Source: Mammaliicoccus vitulinus (lineage in GTDB: Bacteria; Bacillota; Bacilli; Staphylococcales; Staphylococcaceae). From it: DNA of 64,000 nt. Numbering within the stretch: the stretch's first letter is position 1; the number at the start of each line of letters is the position of its first letter. Both the position numbers and the translations under genes were made by a program. Below, one piece after another: positions 9,250 through 17,812 of this stretch. The notes beneath the pieces were generated by a model. The model saw only the letters and a program-made list of their open reading frames with translations, was not told the origin of the DNA and made no database searches. Where the stretch lies: assembly GCF_029024305.1 (NCBI RefSeq), contig NZ_CP118974.1, positions 1,054,001 through 1,118,000 of the forward strand, read 5' to 3'.

Positions 9250-9939
9250 ATGAAAGTATCATTTCATGGACAATCAGTAATCTATTTTGAAAGTAAAGGA
9301 TATAAAGTGATTGTGGATCCATTTATTACAGGAAATCCACTGTCGGATTTAAAGGCAGATGAAGTAGAAGTTGATTATATCATTTTAACTCATGGTCACG
9401 GAGATCATTTAGGTGATACGGCAAGTATTGCAAAAAGAACTGGTGCAACAGTAATTGCGTTACCAGAAGCACTTGATTATTTATCAAATAAACATGGTCT
9501 TGAAAACGTACATCCAATGAATATTGGTGGTAACGTTGAATTTAATTTCGGTAAAGTTAAATATGTACAAGCATTTCATAGTAATAGTTTCACAGAAGAG
9601 AATGGTGAAATTGTATATTTAGGTATGCCAACTGGTATTGTTTTAGAAACGGAAGCTGGTACCATTTATCACACAGGAGATACTGGGTTATTTAGTGACA
9701 TGAAGTTAATCGCTGACAGACATCCAGTAGATTTATGCTTTATTCCGATTGGAGATAATTTCACAATGGGAATTGACGATGCTAGTTATGCAATTAATGA
9801 GTTTATTAAACCTAAAAAAGTCGTTCCGATACACTATGATACTTTCGATTATATTAAACAAGATCCAAAAGATTTTGAAAAAGCTGTAACCGAAGCGGAA
9901 GTAAGTATTTTAAAACCTGGTGAATACGTTGAATTATAA
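9250..9939 (+). CDS. UPF0173 metal-dependent hydrolase
   Basis: Metallo-beta-lactamase-fold protein of 229 residues. The metal-binding [10 protein letters not shown] motif is at about residues 48-57, with later ligands in [10 protein letters not shown] and VPIHYDTFD, so the dinuclear metal site looks complete. The family is widespread in bacteria and archaea, and no physiological substrate is established that I know of. It is divergent from the M24 peptidase. A GAGGAGG site fixes the start. Confidence 0.93.
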   Translation: MKVSFHGQSVIYFESKGYKVIVDPFITGNPLSDLKADEVEVDYIILTHGHGDHLGDTASIAKRTGATVIALPEALDYLSNKHGLENVHPMNIGGNVEFNFGKVKYVQAFHSNSFTEENGEIVYLGMPTGIVLETEAGTIYHTGDTGLFSDMKLIADRHPVDLCFIPIGDNFTMGIDDASYAINEFIKPKKVVPIHYDTFDYIKQDPKDFEKAVTEAEVSILKPGEYVEL

Positions 9940-9942
9940 TAT

Positions 9943-9998
9943 AGATATTCAAAATGACTGCTTATAAAAGCAGTCATTTTTCTTTTGTAAACATATCA
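9943..9998 (+). repeat. 56-bp direct repeat A, including the UPF0173 gene terminator
   Basis: This segment matches 10429-10484 at 54 of 56 positions. It contains a terminator hairpin (AAAATGACTGC / GCAGTCATTTTT). The two copies bracket about 430 bp containing both variants of the dispersed hairpin repeat, so the block looks like an insertion that duplicated its target, or a recombination product. Confidence 0.85.
9949..9985 (+). terminator. Intrinsic terminator after the UPF0173 hydrolase
   Basis: The stem AAAATGACTGCTT / AAGCAGTCATTTT is followed by TCTTTT, 12 bp after the stop codon. Confidence 0.88.
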
Positions 9999-10004
9999 CA
10001 GAGT

Positions 10005-10040
10005 GTCGATAAAGTTTTAGACTTTGCTGGCATTTTTTTA
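10005..10040 (+). terminator. Second terminator-like hairpin
   Basis: A stem with several G-T pairs (TGTCGATAAAG / CTTTGCTGGCA) is followed by seven T residues. It is a weaker backup terminator inside the repeat block. Confidence 0.5.
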
Positions 10041-10121
10041 TGCGCATGCTTTCCGCGGGCATGTTCTCAGCCTGTAGTCTTCGAATCATGCTGTTCCCGC
10101 AGGAGTCAGCGCTAAAAAAAT
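10033..10121 (+). repeat. Dispersed hairpin repeat, copy 2 (variant B)
   Basis: Same architecture as copies 1 and 3, with the shared core AGCCTGTAGTCT, but most stem sequence differs. The outer stem is TTTTTTTA..GCGC / GCGC.TAAAAAAA in place of CGATTTTG. CATG/CATG replaces TATG/CATA, and GCGGG/CCCGC replaces AGGGG/CCCCT. Paired changes on both arms keep the fold. Confidence 0.75.
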
Positions 10122-10150
10122 ACCGAATATTAGCAAATCATATTATAAAA

Positions 10151-10231
10151 ATGATTAAATTTTATTTAGGAGTTGATTCTATGTTAAATTTTATTTTGAA
10201 TTTATCAAGTGAAGGTCCACATGATAAATAG
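10151..10231 (+). CDS. Possible 16- to 26-residue peptide ORF
   Basis: A frame from ATG 10151, with an internal ATG at 10181, ends at TAG 10231. The inner start has AGGAG at good spacing and would give the peptide MLNFILNLSSEGPHDK. It lies between the two hairpin repeats. I recognise no known peptide toxin, pheromone or phenol-soluble modulin. It may be a gene remnant or chance. Confidence 0.2.
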   Translation: MIKFYLGVDSMLNFILNLSSEGPHDK

Positions 10232-10255
10232 CAATAAATCTTTATACTATTCTCC

Positions 10256-10352
10256 ACGATTTTGTAAAGTGCTGACGCCCAGGGGAATAGTATGAGTGAG
10301 AGACTACAGGCTCGAGCCATACCCCTAGGCAAGCATGCACGAACAAAATCGT
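10256..10352 (-). repeat. Dispersed hairpin repeat, copy 3 (variant A)
   Basis: Nearly identical to copy 1 (7323-7419). Outer stem ACGATTTTGT / ACAAAATCGT, then GTGC/GCAC, GCC/GGC and AGGGG..TATG / CATACCCCT. It is in inverted orientation to copy 2, about 135 bp away. Confidence 0.82.
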
Positions 10353-10390
10353 AGATTTTAAAACATATCATGCCATTTACTAAAAAATCG

Positions 10391-10423
10391 TCAACAAGTT
10401 CACTTTAAGTGACTTTGTTGACA
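10391..10423. repeat. Near-perfect palindrome in the repeat block
   Basis: The arms GTCAACAA.G.TCACTT and AAGTGA.C.TTTGTTGAC form a hairpin of about 15 bp without a T tail. It could be an operator, a repeat end or a terminator relic. Confidence 0.5.
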
Positions 10424-10428
10424 GTCTG

Positions 10429-10484
10429 AGATATCCAAAATGACTGCTTATATAAGCAGTCATTTTTCTTTTGTAAACATATCA
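10429..10484 (+). repeat. 56-bp direct repeat B
   Basis: Second copy of 9943-9998, including the same terminator hairpin and the trailing TTTTCTTTTGTAAACATATC. It lies about 60 bp before ytoI. No gene ends here, so the terminator copy has no obvious transcript to stop. That supports a duplication origin. Confidence 0.85.
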
Positions 10485-10546
10485 TTTAAGTGCTTAAGAA
10501 TGTATAATAGTAAGTAATTCATTAAAATTTGATAGAGGGTATAAAC

Positions 10547-11842
10547 ATGACGAAACATGAACAAATTATTAAGTACATTGAGTCGTTATCTGTTGGACAT
10601 AAAATCTCTGTCAGGCAGATTGCAAAAGATTTAAATGTATCAGAAGGAACAGCTTATCGTGCAATAAAAGAAGCGGATAACCAAGGACTTGTTGCTTCAA
10701 TCGATAGAGTAGGTACTGTTAGAATTGAACGCAAGACTCGAGAGCAAATTGAAAATTTAACGTTTAACGAAATCGTTAAAATAGTAGATGGACAAGTATT
10801 AGGTGGAAAGCAAGGTTTATATAAAACGCTATCCAAATTCGCAATAGGTGCGATGGAGCTCAATGATGTTGTAAAATATTTAACGAAGAACACTTTGCTT
10901 ATAGTTGGTAACAGAGCTGATGTGCAAATGGAAGCTTTAAAAAGAGGTTCTGCTGTACTTATCACTGGAGGATTTGAAGCAAACGAGGAAATCATTGAAT
11001 ATGCTGATGAATATGAACTGCCCATTATTTCATCAAATTACGATACCTTTATAGTGGCAAATTTAATTAACCGAGCTATATATGACCAAATGATTAAAAA
11101 AGAAATACTCATGGTTGAAGATATTATGATACCGATAGAATCCACATCTTATCTTGATGACACACAAAAAGTTAAAGATTGGAATGAATTATCACAGCTT
11201 ACTTCACATACTCGTTTTCCTATAGTTGATAATGAAACGAAAGTTGTTGGTATTTTAACGAGTAAAGATATTGTAAATGAAGAGCCAGATAAAAGTGTTA
11301 AAACATTAATGACTAAAACACCAATAGTTGCACATTTGAATACAACTATTGCGACATGTGCACATTTAATGATTTGGGAAGGTATTGAATTATTACCGGT
11401 TGTTTCAAATTCTAAAGAATTAATTGGTATCATTTCAAGAGAAGGTGTATTAAAAACGATGCAGTTAATGAGTAGACAGCCACAAATCGGTGAAACGATT
11501 CATGATCAAATTGCAAAACAAATAACGATGAATAATGATAACGTTGTTGTAAACATTTCTCCTCAACTGACAAATCAGTTTGGGATGATGACGAAATCAG
11601 TATACCTCGCAGTTATAGAAGAAGCTTTGCGTTATGAAATAAGGAAAATGAAAAAATCAGAATTTATGATTGAACATATAGATATATATTATTTAAAAAC
11701 CGTACAAATTGATGATGATGTAGAAGTTAAGGTTACGACATTAGATATAGGTCGGTTGTTCGCGAAATTTGAAGTAACGATGGTGAGTGGAAGTGCGACT
11801 GTAGCTAAAGCGTTGCTCATGTGTCAAATTCTCGAAAAATAA
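10547..11842 (+). CDS. ytoI: YtoI-like regulator: HTH, DRTGG, two CBS, hotdog domain
   Basis: Cytoplasmic protein of 431 residues. The N-terminal helix-turn-helix (about 1-60, with VSEGTAYRAIKEA as recognition helix) is followed by a DRTGG domain (about 65-175), two CBS domains (about 185-305; nucleotide sensing) and a C-terminal hotdog thioesterase-like domain. The architecture suggests a nucleotide- or acyl-CoA-responsive regulator; the target is unknown. I place the start at ATG 10547, which has GAGGG at proper spacing, rather than the TTG at 10529, which would put the ribosome site inside the gene. It ends at a short terminator shared with convergent ytpI. Confidence 0.88.
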   Translation: MTKHEQIIKYIESLSVGHKISVRQIAKDLNVSEGTAYRAIKEADNQGLVASIDRVGTVRIERKTREQIENLTFNEIVKIVDGQVLGGKQGLYKTLSKFAIGAMELNDVVKYLTKNTLLIVGNRADVQMEALKRGSAVLITGGFEANEEIIEYADEYELPIISSNYDTFIVANLINRAIYDQMIKKEILMVEDIMIPIESTSYLDDTQKVKDWNELSQLTSHTRFPIVDNETKVVGILTSKDIVNEEPDKSVKTLMTKTPIVAHLNTTIATCAHLMIWEGIELLPVVSNSKELIGIISREGVLKTMQLMSRQPQIGETIHDQIAKQITMNNDNVVVNISPQLTNQFGMMTKSVYLAVIEEALRYEIRKMKKSEFMIEHIDIYYLKTVQIDDDVEVKVTTLDIGRLFAKFEVTMVSGSATVAKALLMCQILEK

Positions 11843-11867
11843 AAAAGCGTTATAATAACGCTTTTAA
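11841..11867. terminator. Bidirectional terminator between ytoI and ytpI
   Basis: The hairpin AAAAAGCGTTA / TAACGCTTTT lies between convergent genes with A and T runs on its two sides. Confidence 0.75.
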
Positions 11868-11872
11868 ATGTA

Positions 11873-12223
11873 TTATTTATGCTTTTGTTGTTCGAACTCT
11901 TCCCATGCTTTATTTTCGATGGGTAAGTTACCTTTAAAGTATTTGCTCGCTTTATAACCATAAATCATATTCAAAATACCAAAGAATAATAATACTAAAA
12001 CAATAATATACGTTACTAAAGTTGGAAATAACAATACTTGGTCAACTGCAAATGCAATCATAAATATACCAAAATAAAACCTTGAGCGAGCTTTATGATA
12101 AGCTTTTCTAACGTCGCGCTTAGTTCTAAGTGAACGAGCAAGATTTAAAATAGCAAATATTAAAGCTAGTATCATGACTGTTACTGCTAAAGCAACGAAT
12201 GTAGACATAATTTCAGGTGACAT
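11873..12223 (-). CDS. ytpI: YtpI-family membrane protein
   Basis: Protein of 116 residues with three hydrophobic segments: about 8-30, 50-65 and 70-90. A basic linker (RSLRTKRDVRKAYHKARSR) lies between the first two, and the C-terminus is charged. The length and the position between ytoI and nrnA match Bacillus YtpI. The function is unknown. Confidence 0.75.
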   Translation of the reverse strand: MSPEIMSTFVALAVTVMILALIFAILNLARSLRTKRDVRKAYHKARSRFYFGIFMIAFAVDQVLLFPTLVTYIIVLVLLFFGILNMIYGYKASKYFKGNLPIENKAWEEFEQQKHK

Positions 12224-12297
12224 TTTCGATTCCTCCTACCAAGTCGAATTATATCAATTAATAAAATATAAGTAAATATATAGAAAGAAGGATAACA

Positions 12298-13224
12298 ATG
12301 GAAGAAATATTAAATAAAATTAAGCAATACGAAACAATTATTATACATAGACATGTGAGACCAGATCCTGATGCTTACGGTTCACAATTAGGATTGAAAT
12401 ATATTTTACAAGATACTTTCCCTGAGAAAAAAATATACGCAGTCGGACAATCGGAACCTACGTTGGAGTTTATAGGTGAGTTAGATGATATATCTGATGA
12501 TACTTATCATGACGCATTAGTTATCGTATGTGACACGGCTAACGCTCCTAGAATTGACGATGAGCGCTATAGTACAGGTGAAGCATTAATTAAAATTGAT
12601 CATCATCCACCAGTTGATTCATATGCGGACATTAATTTCGTGAATACAAGTGCATCATCTACAAGTGAAATGATATTTGATTTAAATACAGCGTGGAATT
12701 TGAATGATTCAAACGTAAGTGAACGTGCAAGTAGAGTATTATATTTAGGTATCGTCGGTGACACTGGAAGATTCTTATTCGACAATACGACGACACATAC
12801 GATGGAAGTAGCCGCTCAATTAATGACTAAAGAATTTGAACGCAATAAACTACTCAATCAATTAAGCGAACGTGATCCTGAGTTATTACATTTTCAAGGT
12901 TATATACTTCAAAACTTCAAATACGATGGCGAAGGTTTTTGTTCTATTAAAATTACGAAAGACATTCTTGAACAATTTGATTTAAAACCTAACGAAGCAT
13001 CATTATTTGTTAATACTGTTTCAGACATTAAAGGACTTAAAGCTTGGGTGTTTGCAGTAGATGAAGGTAAAGAAATTAGATGTAGAATCCGTTCTAAGGG
13101 TATTCAAATTAATCATATAGCTGCTAAGTATAACGGTGGAGGACACCCTAATGCTTCTGGCGCATCAGTGTATAGTTGGGAAGAATTTGAAGCATTAGCA
13201 GCTGACATTAAATCTGAAATATAG
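12298..13224 (+). CDS. nrnA: Bifunctional oligoribonuclease / PAP phosphatase NrnA
   Basis: DHH-DHHA1 phosphoesterase of 308 residues that degrades short oligoribonucleotides (nanoRNA, and pGpG in related species) and dephosphorylates pAp from sulfur metabolism. DHH-domain metal ligands appear in [11 protein letters not shown] (about 17-27), VCDTA and KIDHHPPVD. The C-terminal [10 protein letters not shown] motif (about 282-291) binds the nucleotide. It ends 12 bp before dnaE and probably shares its transcript, the Bacillus ytqI-dnaE order. Confidence 0.94.
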   Translation: MEEILNKIKQYETIIIHRHVRPDPDAYGSQLGLKYILQDTFPEKKIYAVGQSEPTLEFIGELDDISDDTYHDALVIVCDTANAPRIDDERYSTGEALIKIDHHPPVDSYADINFVNTSASSTSEMIFDLNTAWNLNDSNVSERASRVLYLGIVGDTGRFLFDNTTTHTMEVAAQLMTKEFERNKLLNQLSERDPELLHFQGYILQNFKYDGEGFCSIKITKDILEQFDLKPNEASLFVNTVSDIKGLKAWVFAVDEGKEIRCRIRSKGIQINHIAAKYNGGGHPNASGASVYSWEEFEALAADIKSEI

Positions 13225-13236
13225 GAGGTATAGCGC

Positions 13237-16200
13237 ATGGTAAGTCATTTAAATATTCATTCGTCTTATGATTTGTTAAATTCAAGCATTAGAATTTCGG
13301 ATGTCGTAAAAAAAGCTAAAAATGAAAATTATCAAGCGCTTGCTTTAACAGATTTAAATGTCATGCACGGCGCATTACAATTTTATGATGAATGTATCAA
13401 AGAAAATATAAAACCGATTTTTGGTTTAACGATATATTTAGATGACCAACTTAATCAAGTTGAATGTGTTGTATTAGCCAAAAATAATATTGGTTATCAT
13501 AACCTCATTAAGCTATCGTCAGCCTTATCTATAAAAGAGCGTTTCTCAACACCTGTTGAATGGTTAAATACTTATTCAGAAGGATTAATCATTATTGCAA
13601 AACATCTTGGCCCAGATAATGCTTATTTATTCAACGCCATTAGTATAGATGATGAAGATAAATACCTTTCTCATGATTCTACAGTTGATTCAATGCATAA
13701 AAACGTCTATATAAAATCTACGCTATATTTAAATCAAAATGATGGAGATAGTTTGATTGGGTTAAAAGCTATTAAAAATAATGAAAAGTTAACAATGAGT
13801 GACTTTAATAAAAATTTGAACCACCATTTTTTAACGAACGATGAGATAGCCGCACTCGATGTTGCAGACGATTACATCCAAAACAGTGATGAAATAGCGC
13901 AAAAGTGTCATGTTGAAATTACATATCACCAAGATTTATTACCAAAGTTTAAAACACCAGAGAATAAGACGAGTAATGACTATCTATGGGAATTGCTCTT
14001 AATTAACAAAGAAAAATATCCCCAGTTTAATGAAGTATATGAAAAAAGATTAAAATATGAATATGACATCATTATTTCAATGGGGTATGCAGATTACTTT
14101 TTAATTGTTAGTGATTTAATTCAATATGCGAAAGAACAAGGTGTACTTGTTGGTCCTGGACGTGGATCATCGGGTGGTTCTCTTGTGAGTTATATTTTAA
14201 ATATAACAACTATTGACCCTATAGAATTTGATTTGTTATTTGAACGATTTTTAAATCCTGAACGTGTAACAATGCCTGATATTGATATTGATTTTCAAGA
14301 TACAAAAAGAGATAAAGTCATTCAATATGTTCAAGAAAAGTATGGAGATAATCGTGTAGCAGGGATAGTTACATATGGTCACTTACAAGCAAGAGCGGTT
14401 GCTAGAGATGTTGGAAGAATACTCCAATTTGATGATGCAACGTTAAATTATATTTCAAAATTGATACCTCATAAACTCGGCATTACTTTAGATGAAGCAT
14501 ATGAGAATGAGGAATTTCAACAATTTGTTAGTCAAAATCATTTACATGAAAAGTGGTTTGAACTTAGCAAACAGCTTGAGGGATTACCTAGACATACTTC
14601 TACACATGCCGCGGGTATTATTATAAATGATCAATCATTACATCAGTTTATACCTACCATGATGGGTGATACAGGTGTGTTAACACAATGGACAATGACA
14701 GAGACTGAAAAAATTGGTTTGTTGAAAATAGACTTCCTTGGATTGAGAAATTTATCCATCATCCAGCAAGTTGTTAATCAAGTTAAATATCAAGAAAAGC
14801 AAAGCGTTGATATTGAAAAAATACCTTTTGACGATCCTAAAGTATTTCAACTTTTATCAAAAGGGGAAACGACAGGTATATTCCAACTTGAGTCTCAAGG
14901 TGTGCGAAGTGTATTAAAAAGATTAAAGCCTGATCATTTTTTAGATATCGTCGCTGTAACTTCTTTATATAGACCTGGTCCAATGGAAGAAATTCCGACA
15001 TATATTAAGAGACGTAGACAAAATGAAAAAATCGAATATTTACATCCTGATTTAGAAAGTATTTTGAAATCAACTTATGGTGTTATTATTTATCAAGAAC
15101 AAATTATGCAGATTGCGAGTAAGTTCGCAGGTTTTTCATATGGTGAAGCGGATATTTTAAGAAGAGCGATGAGTAAGAAAAATAGAGCGGCATTAGAAAA
15201 TGAAAGAAAGCATTTCGTTAATGGAAATATAAAACGAGGTTACGAGGAATCCACAGCAATTAAAATATTTGATTTAATACTTAAATTTGCTGACTATGGT
15301 TATCCGAAAGCGCATGCTGTTGCATACAGTAAAATAGCTTACATTATGACATTTTTAAAAGTCCATTATCCGACATATTTTTACGCTGCTATCTTGTCGA
15401 ATGTAGTAGGTAACGAAGTGAAAACAGAACAGATGGTTACTGAATTAAAAAGAATTGGTGTTAAAATTTATCCACCATCAATTAATCATAGTGAATGGTT
15501 CTATAAAGCTACTTCAGACGGTATTTACACATCACTTGGTGCTATAAAAAGCGTCGGTTATCAAAGTGTTAAAAGTATCGTTGATGAAAGAAAGACAAAT
15601 GGTCAGTATAAAGATATGTATGATATCGTCCATAGGCTACCTAGTAAAGTGAAAAGCAAAAAGATGATACAAGCACTGATTTATGCTGGTTCATTAGATG
15701 ATTTTGGCCAAACTAGAGCTACTATGCTTCAGTCGATTGACGATATATATGAAAGGAGTGAATCAGTTGGAGATGCCAATAATTTACTTGCTGAATTAGG
15801 ATTGAATGTAAAAAAAGAATTTAAAGAAGTTGAAGAAATGCCTGATCTCATGAAAAGTGAATATGAGAAAGAGTATTTAGGATTTTATGCAACAGAGCAT
15901 CCAATACTTTCTTTATTTAAGCAACATCAATACTTATCCATTTATCCAATTGGCATACAAAATGATAAAGTACCTATGTTGGTCATGATATCTTCATTAC
16001 GAAAAATCAGAACTAAAAAGGGTCAAAATATGGCTTTTGTCAATTTAATAGATGGTGTCAATGAAGTGGAAGGTGTCATATTCCCTGATGCGTATAAACT
16101 GATTGAATCAACTGAAATTACAAATGTGCCGATTATTATTAGAGGTAAGTTTGAGAAAAGAAATGGCAAAACTCAAATTATCATAAATGGTATTGAAACT

Positions 16201-16428
16201 TTAGACGCATTTAAGCAACAAAAATTAGAAACGACAAAAGAAGTTGTCGTTCGAAATATTACCACGCTTGATGAATGGGTAACACGTTCAGAGGCGAGTG
16301 ATATTAAAGTCACATACTTTAATGATGATAATTATACTTCAAAATCACTTGGATATTTAAATTTAAACAAGGGTAATTTTGAAGAATTTATTAATATAGT
16401 AGGATATGAAAATGTGCGTCTTTTATAG
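13237..16428 (+). CDS. dnaE: DNA polymerase III alpha subunit DnaE
   Basis: Replicative C-family polymerase of 1063 residues. In low-GC Gram-positives DnaE extends primers before handing over to PolC. An N-terminal PHP domain (HLNIHSSYDLLNSS start) is followed by the palm with GPGRGSSGGSLVSY and the catalytic MPDIDIDFQD near residues 347-356. A helix-hairpin-helix region and a C-terminal OB domain (about 920-1000) follow. There is no separate exonuclease domain, as expected for the short Firmicutes DnaE. The ATG lies behind GGAGG. Confidence 0.97.
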   Translation: MVSHLNIHSSYDLLNSSIRISDVVKKAKNENYQALALTDLNVMHGALQFYDECIKENIKPIFGLTIYLDDQLNQVECVVLAKNNIGYHNLIKLSSALSIKERFSTPVEWLNTYSEGLIIIAKHLGPDNAYLFNAISIDDEDKYLSHDSTVDSMHKNVYIKSTLYLNQNDGDSLIGLKAIKNNEKLTMSDFNKNLNHHFLTNDEIAALDVADDYIQNSDEIAQKCHVEITYHQDLLPKFKTPENKTSNDYLWELLLINKEKYPQFNEVYEKRLKYEYDIIISMGYADYFLIVSDLIQYAKEQGVLVGPGRGSSGGSLVSYILNITTIDPIEFDLLFERFLNPERVTMPDIDIDFQDTKRDKVIQYVQEKYGDNRVAGIVTYGHLQARAVARDVGRILQFDDATLNYISKLIPHKLGITLDEAYENEEFQQFVSQNHLHEKWFELSKQLEGLPRHTSTHAAGIIINDQSLHQFIPTMMGDTGVLTQWTMTETEKIGLLKIDFLGLRNLSIIQQVVNQVKYQEKQSVDIEKIPFDDPKVFQLLSKGETTGIFQLESQGVRSVLKRLKPDHFLDIVAVTSLYRPGPMEEIPTYIKRRRQNEKIEYLHPDLESILKSTYGVIIYQEQIMQIASKFAGFSYGEADILRRAMSKKNRAALENERKHFVNGNIKRGYEESTAIKIFDLILKFADYGYPKAHAVAYSKIAYIMTFLKVHYPTYFYAAILSNVVGNEVKTEQMVTELKRIGVKIYPPSINHSEWFYKATSDGIYTSLGAIKSVGYQSVKSIVDERKTNGQYKDMYDIVHRLPSKVKSKKMIQALIYAGSLDDFGQTRATMLQSIDDIYERSESVGDANNLLAELGLNVKKEFKEVEEMPDLMKSEYEKEYLGFYATEHPILSLFKQHQYLSIYPIGIQNDKVPMLVMISSLRKIRTKKGQNMAFVNLIDGVNEVEGVIFPDAYKLIESTEITNVPIIIRGKFEKRNGKTQIIINGIETLDAFKQQKLETTKEVVVRNITTLDEWVTRSEASDIKVTYFNDDNYTSKSLGYLNLNKGNFEEFINIVGYENVRLL

Positions 16429-16458
16429 TCTTTATTAATTAAATAATGTATGATATAG

Positions 16459-16498
16459 TATTCTTCATGGTGGTCTGACCACTGTGGAGAATTTTTTA
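16459..16498 (+). terminator. Intrinsic terminator after dnaE
   Basis: The imperfect stem ATTCTTCATGGTGGTC / ACCACTGTGGAGAAT is followed by TTTTTTAA. Confidence 0.75.
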
Positions 16499-16562
16499 AT
16501 TTAAATAATAAAATTTCATGTATAATAATAGGATAGATACATATTATGAAGGGATGATTATT

Positions 16563-17792
16563 TTGTCATTAAGAGACGATGCTTTATATATGCATAAAGA
16601 AAAACAAGGTAAATTAGGCGTTTACGCAAAAGTTAAAGTTACAAACAAAGAAGAATTAAGTCTTGCTTATTCACCAGGAGTAGCTGAACCTTGTAAAGAT
16701 ATCCATGAAGATGTACGCAAAGTATATGATTACACGATGAAATCTAACGCTGTTGCAGTTATAACTGATGGAACAGCCGTATTAGGGCTTGGTGATATTG
16801 GTCCTGAAGCGAGTATCCCAGTAATGGAAGGTAAAGCTGTATTATTTAAAAGCTTTGCTGGCGTAGATGGTATACCAATTGCGTTAAACACAACGGATGT
16901 AGATGAAATTGTGAATACTGTTAAACTTTTAGAGCCAAACTATGGTGGCGTTAACTTAGAGGATATTTCAGCTCCAAGATGTTTTGAAATTGAAGAAAGA
17001 CTTAAAAAAGAAACTAAAATACCTGTATTTCATGATGATCAGCACGGTACAGCCATTGTAACAGTTGCTGGATTAATAAATGCACTCAAAATTACTGACA
17101 GAAAATTATCCGATATAAAAGTTGTTTTAAATGGTGCTGGTGCTGCCGGTATCGCGATTATAAAATTATTATATAGTTATGGCGTAAGAAATATGATTAT
17201 GTGTGATTCCAGAGGTGCAATTTATGAGGAACGACCATATGGAATGAATCCAACAAAAGATTTCGTAGCTAAATGGACAAACAAAGATAACGTCGAAGGA
17301 AAATTAGAAGATGTGATTAAAGATGCTGATGTTTTTGTAGGCGTATCAGTTGAAGGTGCCCTCACTAAAGATTTAGTTGAGACTATGGCAGAAGACCCAA
17401 TTATATTTGCTATGGCTAATCCAGTTCCTGAAATTATGCCTAATATTGCAAAAGAAGCTGGTGCAAAAGTAATTGGTACTGGACGTTCAGATTTTCCAAA
17501 TCAAATTAACAACGTATTAGCATTCCCTGGCATTTTTAGAGGTTCTTTAGATATTAGAGCAACTCATATTAACGAAGAAATGAAGCGTGCTGCAGTTGAG
17601 GCGATCGCTAATTTAATTTCAGAAGACGAATTGAGTTCTGATTATGTTATTCCTGGACCATTTGATCCGAGAGTTGCACCATATGTCGCTAGAGCTGTTG
17701 CTAAAGCTGGTATGGAATCAGGTGTAGCACGTATCGAAGTCGATTTAGATGAAATTGAACGTAAAACTTATGAATTAGCAGATTTATCATAA
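16563..17792 (+). CDS. NAD(P)-dependent malic enzyme
   Basis: Oxidative decarboxylation of L-malate to pyruvate, 409 residues from the chosen start. Motifs: LAYSPGVAEPC near residue 36, TDGTAVLGLGDIGP, metal-site FHDDQHGTAIVT near 152 and Rossmann LNGAGAAGIAI near 180. I choose TTG 16563 because GAAGGG lies 9 bp upstream and the product then begins MSLRDDAL like staphylococcal homologues. ATG 16554 overlaps the ribosome site. A TGTATAAT at about 16519-16526 is a likely -10 element. With ackA, mdh and accDA nearby it ties malate to pyruvate and acetyl-CoA supply. Cofactor preference is not clear. Confidence 0.92.
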   Translation: MSLRDDALYMHKEKQGKLGVYAKVKVTNKEELSLAYSPGVAEPCKDIHEDVRKVYDYTMKSNAVAVITDGTAVLGLGDIGPEASIPVMEGKAVLFKSFAGVDGIPIALNTTDVDEIVNTVKLLEPNYGGVNLEDISAPRCFEIEERLKKETKIPVFHDDQHGTAIVTVAGLINALKITDRKLSDIKVVLNGAGAAGIAIIKLLYSYGVRNMIMCDSRGAIYEERPYGMNPTKDFVAKWTNKDNVEGKLEDVIKDADVFVGVSVEGALTKDLVETMAEDPIIFAMANPVPEIMPNIAKEAGAKVIGTGRSDFPNQINNVLAFPGIFRGSLDIRATHINEEMKRAAVEAIANLISEDELSSDYVIPGPFDPRVAPYVARAVAKAGMESGVARIEVDLDEIERKTYELADLS

Positions 17793-17812
17793 TTTCGGAA
17801 GGAGACTCCACA

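Noticed and set aside
10040-10371. Open frames through the hairpin repeats (10040-10231 plus strand; 10162-10371 minus strand)
   Set aside because: They read through the structured repeats, have no ribosome site at their first start, and their peptides are just translations of the repeat sequence.
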